From CAZQLE01 sp964593905 (lineage in GTDB: Bacteria; Chloroflexota; Anaerolineae; Anaerolineales; Anaerolineaceae), in the NCBI GenBank assembly GCA_964593905.1, contig CAZQLE010000184.1, positions 1 through 7,963 of the forward strand: a stretch of 7,963 bases of DNA, read 5' to 3'. Shown here piece by piece: positions 1 through 6,188 of the stretch. The position numbers and the translations under genes are program-made. Positions within the stretch are counted from its first letter, which is position 1. Each line of letters opens with the position of its first letter. The notes beneath the pieces are model-generated. The model saw nothing but the letters and a program-made list of their open reading frames with translations. It searched no databases and was not told where the DNA came from.

Positions 1-59
1 GACGAAAACAACCCCGGCGACGCTCAGCCCCACCCGCACGCCAACCCCGCTTCCCTGAG

Positions 60-65
60 TATAAT
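60..65 (+). promoter_or_regulatory. Candidate -10 element for a leaderless PBP-like transcript
   Basis: A perfect TATAAT overlaps the first possible ATG (64) and lies 7 bases before the second in-frame ATG at 73. A transcript starting about 7 bases after the -10 would begin at that second ATG, giving a leaderless mRNA. This would explain the absence of a Shine-Dalgarno sequence. No convincing -35 is visible around 37-42, so the call is tentative. Confidence 0.3.
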
Positions 66-2976
66 GACCCCCATGACCAGCCGCGCCCGACAAACCGCTT
101 TGTTAATCAACCGGCGCTTGCGTCGTCAAGATCAACATAATTCCGGGCGGGGACACCGCATCCGTCAGGGTGGCGCAGCGCTGGTGTTGGCTGCCGTTCT
201 GTTGGGCGCGGTGTTGATTGCCGGGCTTGGTTTGTCGGCTGCATCCTTTATGGCCGATTTGCCATCGTTGGATTTGCTCCCCTTTTATCTCGATTCTTTG
301 AACGGCCAGTTGCTTCAGCCCAGCCGCTTTTATGACCGCAGCGGTGAACATCTAATCCTCAGCCTTGAAAACCCGGGCATTCCGCGTCGTTATCTTCCCA
401 TTGACCCGGCTTTGCCGGAGCATTTCTCACCCCAGCTTGTGCAAACCGTGTTGGCGAGCCTGGACCCCAACTTCTGGCAACATGCCGGCCTGAGCATGAC
501 TGCTGTGGGAGCCTCGACCCCGCAGACGATTGCCGAGCGGTTGGCATTTGATTTGTTGTTGGAAAGCGAGCCGGCCGGGCTGCGAAAAACGGTCCGTATG
601 CGTCTGCTGGCGGCGCAAATGACCGCCCGCTTTGGCCGGGCCAGAATTTTGGAATGGTATCTTAACAGCGCATATTTTGGTCATCTGGCTTATGGCGCCG
701 ACAGCGCAGCCCGCCTGTATCTTGGAAAATCGGCCGAGAACCTTGATCTGGCCGAATCGGCTTTGCTGGTCGCCATTCTGGATGCGCCGGCATTAAACCC
801 GCTGGATGCGCCTGGCGCGGTGTTGGAGCGTCAGAAACAGGTGTTGGACCAGATGACCGCACAGGGGTTGATCTCGTCTGATCTGGCCGAAAAAGCCCGG
901 TCTGCCAGTCTCAGCCTCCAGCCGCCATCCACCGCCTTGCAGCAGGTTGCGCCGGCTTTTACCCGTCTGGTGATGGAAGATCTGGCCCGCCAACTGGGCC
1001 GTCAACGGGTGGAGCGGGGCGGGCTGCGTGTGATTACCACGCTGGATCTGGATTTGCAAAAGCAGGTTGAGTGTGCTGCGCTGGTGCAACTGGCGCGGTT
1101 GCAGGGCAATTCGGAGGCCGATCTTAGCTGTGAGGCTGCCCGCTTGCTGCCGACGCTTTCGGGCACGCTGGAAAGCACGGCGGATACCCTGCCGCTGGCG
1201 GTTTCGGCCGCGGTGATGGATGTGGAAACCGGGCAGGTGCGCGCTCTGGTGGGTACGCTGGATGAAAACGGCCAGCGCTCTGCCCAGGTGAGAAGAGCGC
1301 CCGGATCGCTGGTTTCGCCGTTTCTGGCGGTGACGGCTTTTGCGCGCGGGTTTGGCCCGGCCAGCCTGGTATGGGATTTGCCCGATCGTATGCCGGAAGA
1401 ACTATCGGGGCTGCAAAACCCCGATGGCCGCCATCATGGGCCCCAGCGTTTGCGCACCGCGCTGGTGAATGATTATCTGGCTTCATTGACGGCTTTGCTG
1501 GTGCAGTTGGGCCCCGCCAATGTGTGGCGCGAAGCAGCGGCCCTGGGGTTGAACGGGCTGTCGGGGGTGGAAGATCCGGCGGCCGTGTTGTATCGGGGCG
1601 GGGCGGTGACGCCCCTTGAAGCAGTATGTGCGTACAGCCTGTTTGCCGCGCAGGGCGTGCGGTTGGGGGTGAACCGGGGGGGCGAAAACGCCCCGGCGGT
1701 GGTGCTGCGTGTGGAAGATCATACCGGCCAGCCGCTGAGCGCTTTAACCGTCCCAGACCGGCAGCCCATCCTCAGCGCGTCCATTGCCTATCTGGTGCAC
1801 CATATGCTGGCCGATGAGCCGGCGCGCTGGGCCAGCCTGGGGTATCCCAACCCGCTGGAAATTGGCCGCCCGGCCGGGGCAAAACTGGGCCGCACTGCCG
1901 ATGGACGCGATTCGTGGGCGGTTGGCTACACCCGCCAGACGGCGGCCGCGATCTGGCTGGGGGTTGGCAGTGATGTTGAAGAAGACCCAGCGGCGACGGA
2001 AAAAATGATTCCGAACGCCGATGTAAAGGCTGCTGCCGGGATCTGGCATGCGGTTTTGCAGTATGCAGACCGCAACCAACCCGTGTTGGACTGGGAAACC
2101 CCGCCCGGAATCAGTTTTCTGGAAGTATGCGACCCTTCGGGTAAATTAATGACGCGTGATTGTCCGACCTCGGTGCGCGAGGTGTTTGCCTCTGGCACCG
2201 AGCCGGTGGATTATGACAGCTTATATCGGGTGGTGCAGGTGAACCGCGAGACGGGCCGGCTGGCGACCGTGTTTACGCCGCTGGAACTGGTGGAGCAGAA
2301 AACGTTTTTGGCGCTGCCGCAGGATGCCCGTGAATGGGCCGCAGAAGCCGGCATTGCGCAGGCCCCCAGTGATTATGATTCCATTCAGGCGCCGCCGGTA
2401 AACCCGAATGTACAAATCACAGCGCCGCAGCTTTTTGGTTATATCCACGGCGAGGTGGAACTGCGGGGTTCGGCTGGCGGGGAGGCTTTCAGTGCCTATC
2501 GGGTGCAGGTGGGGCAGGGGTTGAACCCGCGCTCCTGGGTGCAGGTGGGCAGCGACGGTGCGGCCCCGGTCGATCAGGGCCGGCTGAGCATGTGGGACAC
2601 CCGCGAAACCCCGGATGGTCTGTATGCGGTCAAGCTCAGCGTTGTGCGTCAAGACCAGCGCCTGGAAAGCGCCATCATTCAGGTGACAGTGGATAACACG
2701 CCGCCGCAGGCGGCGGTTACTGCGCCGCAGCCCGGACAGCGCTTTAATTATTTGTCAGATCAGCAGGTGACGCTGCAACTGGCTGTTTCGGATGCGGTAG
2801 GGATTGAGCATGTGGAATGGCTGGTGAACGGAGAAACCGTGGGGATATCTCGTCAGGCACCGTATATCTGGGTATGGGAGACAGAGCGCGGCGAGCATCA
2901 GGTCAGCGCCGAGGTGGTTGATCTGGCGGGAAATTTGATCCGAACACCGCCGGTTACTTTTTCTGTTGTGCGCTAA
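64..2976 (+). CDS. Class A penicillin-binding-protein-like protein, predicted inactive in both GT51 and transpeptidase domains
   Basis: The 970-residue protein has the full class A PBP layout: basic cytoplasmic tail, membrane anchor (about 37-61), GT51-like domain (about 85-270), transpeptidase-like domain (about 375-665), then two Ig-like domains (about 783-878 and 881-969). The fold is recognisable from FWQHAG (137-142), ILEWYLNSAYFG (195-206), the LAESALL/APALNP stretch (229-246) and DSWAVGYT (616-623). Active sites are degenerate. The first GT glutamate (ED..F..H) is Leu133, and the second (RKxxE) is Arg178. The STxTQQ motif is scrambled, and about 15 residues before it are missing. In the transpeptidase, SxxK is SLVS (415-418), SxN is SLT (474-476) and KTGT is KLGR (607-610). 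The frame is intact with no stop, so this looks like a maintained pseudoenzyme rather than a decaying gene. It would lie outside the membrane, perhaps as a wall scaffold or regulator. ATG 73 is an alternative start; no Shine-Dalgarno precedes either ATG. Confidence 0.9.
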   Translation: MTPMTSRARQTALLINRRLRRQDQHNSGRGHRIRQGGAALVLAAVLLGAVLIAGLGLSAASFMADLPSLDLLPFYLDSLNGQLLQPSRFYDRSGEHLILSLENPGIPRRYLPIDPALPEHFSPQLVQTVLASLDPNFWQHAGLSMTAVGASTPQTIAERLAFDLLLESEPAGLRKTVRMRLLAAQMTARFGRARILEWYLNSAYFGHLAYGADSAARLYLGKSAENLDLAESALLVAILDAPALNPLDAPGAVLERQKQVLDQMTAQGLISSDLAEKARSASLSLQPPSTALQQVAPAFTRLVMEDLARQLGRQRVERGGLRVITTLDLDLQKQVECAALVQLARLQGNSEADLSCEAARLLPTLSGTLESTADTLPLAVSAAVMDVETGQVRALVGTLDENGQRSAQVRRAPGSLVSPFLAVTAFARGFGPASLVWDLPDRMPEELSGLQNPDGRHHGPQRLRTALVNDYLASLTALLVQLGPANVWREAAALGLNGLSGVEDPAAVLYRGGAVTPLEAVCAYSLFAAQGVRLGVNRGGENAPAVVLRVEDHTGQPLSALTVPDRQPILSASIAYLVHHMLADEPARWASLGYPNPLEIGRPAGAKLGRTADGRDSWAVGYTRQTAAAIWLGVGSDVEEDPAATEKMIPNADVKAAAGIWHAVLQYADRNQPVLDWETPPGISFLEVCDPSGKLMTRDCPTSVREVFASGTEPVDYDSLYRVVQVNRETGRLATVFTPLELVEQKTFLALPQDAREWAAEAGIAQAPSDYDSIQAPPVNPNVQITAPQLFGYIHGEVELRGSAGGEAFSAYRVQVGQGLNPRSWVQVGSDGAAPVDQGRLSMWDTRETPDGLYAVKLSVVRQDQRLESAIIQVTVDNTPPQAAVTAPQPGQRFNYLSDQQVTLQLAVSDAVGIEHVEWLVNGETVGISRQAPYIWVWETERGEHQVSAEVVDLAGNLIRTPPVTFSVVR

Positions 2977-3094
2977 CCCGGTTTGCAGAATCGTTAAGGT
3001 CAGATCTGTTGAACAGGAAGTAAGATGGCAGTATCACCCCAACCTGGTTGGATGCGAAGCATAGGGTGGGGGATTATGACATTGAGGAGAGATT

Positions 3095-4177
3095 GTGAAA
3101 GCAACGCGAAACGCACAGGGTAAACGGCCGGTTTTTGTCCACCTCATTTTGGTACTGCTGCTCAGTGCATTGATGTTGCCCGGTTGTCAGTCTCTGGGTT
3201 CCAGAGAAATTACAGTTCTGGAAAGACAGGGCTTTGAAGCGCCGGAGTTTTGGGCCGGGTTTGCCGCACAACACCCCGATGTTAAGGTGAACCATGTTGT
3301 GTATCAGAACGATACGGAAATGTTCGCACGGGCCCGGCAGGGAGATTTTGATATCGTTCACGGCTGCACAACGAGTTGGCTGCAAATGGTTGAACAGGGG
3401 TTGATTGAGCCGCTGGATACCCGGCGGCTGGAAAACTATGCCGATCTTTTCCCGAGTCTGGTTGAAAAAAGCTTCTTTAGTGGTTCAGGTTATTTTGTGC
3501 CGGTCGACTGGGGGTATCAGGGCATTTTGTTGCGCGCCGACAAGGTCGCCAGGTTGCCAAACTCGTGGGCGGACCTCTGGCGAGGGGAATTTGCCGGGCA
3601 TGTCAGCGTGTATGATCACGGACACAATGCTTATTATATGGCGGCGCTGGCGCTTAACCTCGAGCCTTCGCTTTCAACATCCACGCAAGATGAGGCTATC
3701 ACCAACGCATTGACCAGTCTGCGGCCCAGTTTATACAACGCCTGGCCCGATCCTGAAACCCTCGAAAAAGATATGCAAAATGGTGATGTCTGGCTGGCAG
3801 GTGGCGCATCCATCGACAGCTATCTACGGCTCAAGGCACAGGTCCTTCCGGTAGACTTCATTCTTCCCAAAGAGGGGGCGCTGGCCTGGTTGTGTGGCTA
3901 TGGCGTGAGCAGTGATACCAAAAACCGTGATCTGGCCTACGACTTTATGAATGCGGTCACCACACCAGAAGCCAATGCCTGGATGTCAGAATCGTTTAAC
4001 TATGGCCCCGGAAATATGAAGAGTGTGGCTTTGATGGATCGTGCGACGATCAGGCTGCTTAATTTGGATCGGACGAATTTGATGGATCAAATGTATATCT
4101 TGCCCGCATTAACCAAAATTGAAGATGACAAGTTTTCATTGCTGTGGATTCGGGTGATGATCAGCAATATTAAATAA
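3095..4177 (+). CDS. PotD-like ABC transporter substrate-binding lipoprotein (ligand unknown)
   Basis: This 360-residue periplasmic-binding-type protein starts at GTG, with GAGGAG at 3084-3089 five bases upstream. A lipoprotein signal peptide (basic residues, hydrophobic run about 13-28, LPGC lipobox) predicts lipidation at Cys31 and attachment to the outer face of the membrane. PotD-family landmarks follow in order: DFDIVHG (84-90), PVDWGYQGI (136-144), SWADLWRGEFAG (157-168), VYDHGHNAYYMAAL (172-185), and LPKEGALAW (257-265). Trp265 matches the amine-stacking Trp255 of E. coli PotD, but the position of its ligand-binding Asp257 is Cys267. The Glu171 equivalent is also absent, although Asp174 may match Asp168. 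A polyamine ligand is therefore doubtful. No permease or ATPase gene lies next to it; a terminator follows at once, so it is an orphan that must use components encoded elsewhere or act as a sensor lipoprotein. Family assignment is good; substrate is not known. Confidence 0.85.
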   Translation: MKATRNAQGKRPVFVHLILVLLLSALMLPGCQSLGSREITVLERQGFEAPEFWAGFAAQHPDVKVNHVVYQNDTEMFARARQGDFDIVHGCTTSWLQMVEQGLIEPLDTRRLENYADLFPSLVEKSFFSGSGYFVPVDWGYQGILLRADKVARLPNSWADLWRGEFAGHVSVYDHGHNAYYMAALALNLEPSLSTSTQDEAITNALTSLRPSLYNAWPDPETLEKDMQNGDVWLAGGASIDSYLRLKAQVLPVDFILPKEGALAWLCGYGVSSDTKNRDLAYDFMNAVTTPEANAWMSESFNYGPGNMKSVALMDRATIRLLNLDRTNLMDQMYILPALTKIEDDKFSLLWIRVMISNIK

Positions 4178-4200
4178 CCGCTTTTGTGTGCTGAGCCAGT

Positions 4201-4235
4201 AAAAACCGGAAGGCCTTTTCAGCCTTCCGGTTTTT
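4201..4235. terminator. Bidirectional Rho-independent terminator
   Basis: A perfect 14-bp stem (AAAAACCGGAAGGC, 4201-4214, with its complement 4222-4235) encloses the loop CTTTTCA. The A-run on one side and T-run on the other let it work on both strands. It sits between the convergent binding-protein gene (+, ends 4177) and the regulator gene (-, stop at 4237-4239). Confidence 0.9.
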
Positions 4236-4236
4236 G

Positions 4237-4545
4237 TTAATCCATCTGATTTAGCAGCTCGCGCAGCTTCTTACGATATGCTTCAAAATCGGCTGACCCG
4301 GCCGGGGTGATACTGCACAGGGTCTGCGGCAGTTTGCCGCGGAAAGTCTTTTCAATTTGAATGTAGCCGGCTTCTTCCAGACGGGTAAGGTGGGTGGAGA
4401 GGTTGCCGCGGGTGAGGCCGGTTTCGCGCAGCAGGAAGAGAAAATCTGCCTGCTCTGCTGCGCTGAGGATCGAGAGGATCATCATGCGCGCCGGTTCATG
4501 AATGATCCGGTTTAGTTCAGCCAACTCGCGCAGGTCAAGGCTCAT
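4237..4545 (-). CDS. Winged-helix transcriptional regulator (HTH_34/ArsR-MarR-like)
   Basis: This 102-residue DNA-binding protein consists almost only of a winged helix-turn-helix. It has HEPARMMILSIL (helix 1, about 16-27), the recognition region TGLTRGNLSTHLTRLEEAGYI (42-62), and a wing with KTFRGKLPQTLCSITPAG (66-83). This pattern matches the HTH_34 group of stand-alone regulators. The chosen start is the ATG at 4545-4543. It is preceded on this strand by GGAGGGAGT and overlaps the stop of the upstream membrane-protein gene as ATGA, which suggests translational coupling. The frame is open further upstream to 4716, but that part lies inside the neighbouring gene and has random-looking composition. 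Regulators of this kind usually control the operon they belong to. I infer autoregulation through the palindromes at 5218-5241. No metal-binding cysteines are apparent; the single Cys (77) argues against classical metal sensing. Confidence 0.88.
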   Translation of the reverse strand: MSLDLRELAELNRIIHEPARMMILSILSAAEQADFLFLLRETGLTRGNLSTHLTRLEEAGYIQIEKTFRGKLPQTLCSITPAGSADFEAYRKKLRELLNQMD

Positions 4546-5195
4546 ACTCCCTCCAGCGAATGCGGTTCTGCCGGTGAGGTGTGGCGCAGGTAATGGGCCA
4601 GCGAGAACAGGCCCGAGACAAGCCAGCCCAGGCCCATGCCGCCAACCAGGGTGGGCATATCCCAGGGTGCGGCGATGGGCAGAAAACTGACCAGTGCGCC
4701 GACCCCAATAACCCACAGGCCGATCCAGTAAAACCGTTTGACATTCGCCTGGTAGCCCATGATAAACATGATCACCGAGGCGAGCACGCCGGTCAACACT
4801 GCGTACAGGTATTCGGGGATGTTGGCGCTGAAAATGATCACCAGTGCCGAGACGCTGGCTGCAATGATCAATACCAGCACCCGGCGGGGAATGCTGCGCG
4901 AGCGGGGATCAACGTGATATTTTACGTAACCGGTGCGCGGATAGGTGATTTTTTCTTTCAAGGTCTGAATCAGTTTTCTGCCGCCCAACACCCAGAGCAA
5001 AATGACCAGCATGGGCGCAAAAGCGGTAACCAGTGCGCCCAGCGGGGCGGGCATGAAAAGAGCGGCGCTGAGATAGAGCGCGGCGATCAGCAGAATGACC
5101 ACCCCGGCGCCGATCTCTACCAGTCCGTCTTCATACCAGTACTGCCTGACGCGGCGTTGGATGTTGGGAGAGGGATCGTTCAATTTCGTTTCCAT
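4542..5195 (-). CDS. Six-helix membrane protein of unknown function, partner of the HTH_34-like regulator
   Basis: This 217-residue integral membrane protein has about six hydrophobic segments (roughly 24-48, 52-71, 105-123, 127-147, 155-173, 182-203). A conserved-looking N-terminal segment, QYWYEDGLVEIGAG (18-31), precedes the first helix. The cytoplasmic-type loop ITYPRTGYVKY (83-93) lies between helices 2 and 3. I recall this combination from uncharacterised proteins encoded beside small winged-helix regulators; no biochemical function can be given. The ATG at 5195-5193 is preferred because GAGG (5204-5201) lies five bases upstream. The TTG immediately before it would leave only two bases. 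The gene is first in a two-gene operon and overlaps the regulator start by ATGA. A near-consensus promoter and two overlapping palindromes lie upstream. Confidence 0.85.
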   Translation of the reverse strand: METKLNDPSPNIQRRVRQYWYEDGLVEIGAGVVILLIAALYLSAALFMPAPLGALVTAFAPMLVILLWVLGGRKLIQTLKEKITYPRTGYVKYHVDPRSRSIPRRVLVLIIAASVSALVIIFSANIPEYLYAVLTGVLASVIMFIMGYQANVKRFYWIGLWVIGVGALVSFLPIAAPWDMPTLVGGMGLGWLVSGLFSLAHYLRHTSPAEPHSLEGV

Positions 5196-5217
5196 CAAAA
5201 CCTCGTTTTCAGAAATT

Positions 5218-5241
5218 AGTTTGTATCACAAACTTGTTTGT
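5218..5241. promoter_or_regulatory. Overlapping operator palindromes, probable binding site of the HTH_34-like regulator
   Basis: Three half-sites in alternating orientation share the middle one. AGTTTGT-ATC-ACAAACT (5218-5234) is a perfect 7-bp inverted repeat with a 3-bp spacer. ACAAACTTGTTTGT (5228-5241) is a perfect 14-bp palindrome. They cover the predicted transcription start (about 5239) and early leader of the leftward operon, a position suited to repression. The assignment to the encoded regulator is inference. Confidence 0.6.
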
Positions 5242-5245
5242 ACTT

Positions 5246-5273
5246 AATATACCCGGTTTTAACGTTTTGTCAA
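5246..5273 (-). promoter_or_regulatory. Sigma-70-type promoter of the membrane protein/regulator operon
   Basis: On the minus strand there is a perfect -35 TTGACA (5273-5268), a 16-bp spacer and a -10 TATATT (5251-5246). Transcription should start near 5239, about 44 bases before the ATG at 5195. The palindromes at 5218-5241 lie directly downstream. Confidence 0.75.
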
Positions 5274-5347
5274 GCTAGTGCGAAAAAAGCCCTACTTTTG
5301 ACCAGGTATTATTGCTGGCATGGTTGTTTGACCGAAACGGGGGGCCG

Positions 5348-5369
5348 CTGGGCTTTGCGAATAGCCCAG
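5348..5369. repeat. Inverted repeat in the divergent control region
   Basis: CTGGGCT (5348-5354) and AGCCCAG (5363-5369) form a perfect 7-bp inverted repeat around an 8-base centre, about 20 bp upstream of the rightward -35. It could be a further protein-binding site. No T-run follows, so it is not a clear terminator. Confidence 0.4.
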
Positions 5370-5389
5370 GATATTGTTGGATTAAGATA

Positions 5390-5417
5390 TTGACATTTAA
5401 GCTGGGGGGGCTATAAT
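5390..5417 (+). promoter_or_regulatory. Consensus sigma-70 promoter of the PadR-like regulator gene
   Basis: A perfect -35 TTGACA (5390-5395), a 16-bp spacer containing a run of seven G, and a perfect TATAAT (5412-5417). Transcription should begin near 5424, just before the palindrome at 5427-5444. A promoter this strong next to a repressor gene is typical of one held down by its own product. Confidence 0.85.
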
Positions 5418-5426
5418 CAGTTTTGA

Positions 5427-5444
5427 ATAGTCAATTTTGACTAT
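5427..5444. promoter_or_regulatory. 18-bp operator palindrome, probable PadR-like autoregulatory site
   Basis: ATAGTCAA-TT-TTGACTAT is a perfect inverted repeat with 8-bp arms. It lies just after the predicted transcription start and about 24 bp before the regulator's first candidate start codon. Binding there would block initiation or clearance. It shares no sequence with the leftward operator at 5218-5241, so two different proteins probably act in this region. Confidence 0.65.
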
Positions 5445-5467
5445 AAAGATATATAAAATCGGAGTAA

Positions 5468-6073
5468 TTGATCGGGTTATGGATGAAAAATTCGGGCAGC
5501 GTTAAAGCGGATGTTGTCATGCGGCGCGAACTGCTTATTTTGGGCCTGCTGCGTCAGGAGAATATGCACGGGTACCGTCTGGCCGAATGGATTACGCATA
5601 ATCTGGGGCAGAGTGCCGATCTGAAACGTCCGACGGCCTATTTTTTGCTGGAAAAGATGACTGATCTGGGCTGGGTAAGTTTTGCCGATCATCAACAGGG
5701 TCACCGGCCGATGAAACGGGTCTACTCGATCACCCCGCAGGGTGAAACTGAATTTTTCCGGCTGTTGCGCATTGCCTTAGCGACACTGCCAAAAGGATTT
5801 GAAGTGGATGTCGCCGTGACCTTTCTGATGGCGTTATCGGTTGATGAAGCGGTGACATTGTTATCTGAACGCGGCCGGCAAATTGCGGACCGCATGGCGC
5901 AACTGAGCCAGGCACAAGGCCACGCCGCCCCCGCAGCCTGGGTTATTGAACAGCAGCTCAGGCATCTGAAAACCGAGCAGTTATGGACCGAAGAACTGAT
6001 CGGCCGGGTTCAAACTCATCCCTGGCCGTCTGCGCTGCACCCGGCTGCGCAGCATTGGATGAATTTATGGTAA
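5468..6073 (+). CDS. PadR-family transcriptional regulator
   Basis: This 201-residue regulator has an N-terminal winged helix (about 19-100): RRELLILGLL (19-28), MHGYRLAEWI (33-42), the recognition-helix stretch RPTAYFLLEKMTDLGWV (54-70), and the wing ending MKRVYSITPQG (82-92). The C-terminal part (about 108-200) resembles the helical dimerisation domain of PadR-s1/Vir_act_alpha_C regulators. Its known family role is a dimeric repressor, often of membrane or transport genes, released by small ligands. The start is uncertain. TTG at 5468 is only three bases after GGAG (5461-5464), while the in-frame ATG at 5483 is 18 bases away. ATG 5519, close to the conserved core, is also possible. A consensus promoter and the 18-bp palindrome upstream suggest autoregulation. 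The four-helix membrane protein gene starts 115 bases downstream on the same strand and may be a target. Confidence 0.88.
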   Translation: MIGLWMKNSGSVKADVVMRRELLILGLLRQENMHGYRLAEWITHNLGQSADLKRPTAYFLLEKMTDLGWVSFADHQQGHRPMKRVYSITPQGETEFFRLLRIALATLPKGFEVDVAVTFLMALSVDEAVTLLSERGRQIADRMAQLSQAQGHAAPAAWVIEQQLRHLKTEQLWTEELIGRVQTHPWPSALHPAAQHWMNLW

Positions 6074-6188
6074 CTGGCTCCGCCGCTGAGGGCACAGGTT
6101 CGAATTTGTGCTAACCCATACCAACTCAAATTTAGCGCCCGGGTCGGGATGGTTAATGACAATTTCTAAAATTCATAAGGAGAGAAGT

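Noticed and set aside
3009..3037. TTGAAC-17-TATCAC as promoter of the binding-protein gene
   Set aside because: Only four of six bases match at each box; too weak to call from sequence alone.
3025..3123. Short frame MAVSPQPGWM overlapping the start of the binding-protein gene
   Set aside because: Only 32 codons, with no recognisable content, overlapping a gene that has its own better ribosome site.
4546..4716. N-terminal extension of the winged-helix regulator
   Set aside because: It overlaps the upstream gene in another frame and has low-complexity composition; the ATG at 4545 has a ribosome site and an ATGA overlap.
4581..5219. Plus-strand 212-codon frame opposite the six-helix membrane protein
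   Set aside because: Rich in His, Gln, Asp and Gly without domains, no ribosome site, and exactly antisense to a gene with clear membrane helices and a promoter.
6096..6117. GCACA-GGTTCGAATT-TGTGC, resembling a tRNA T-arm, as a possible tRNA remnant or attachment site
   Set aside because: The 5-bp stem does not pair in T-arm register and no other tRNA part or duplicate is nearby.
6108..6188. 27-residue N-terminal extension of the four-helix protein
   Set aside because: No ribosome site, no hydrophobic or conserved content; the ATG at 6189 has a strong Shine-Dalgarno.
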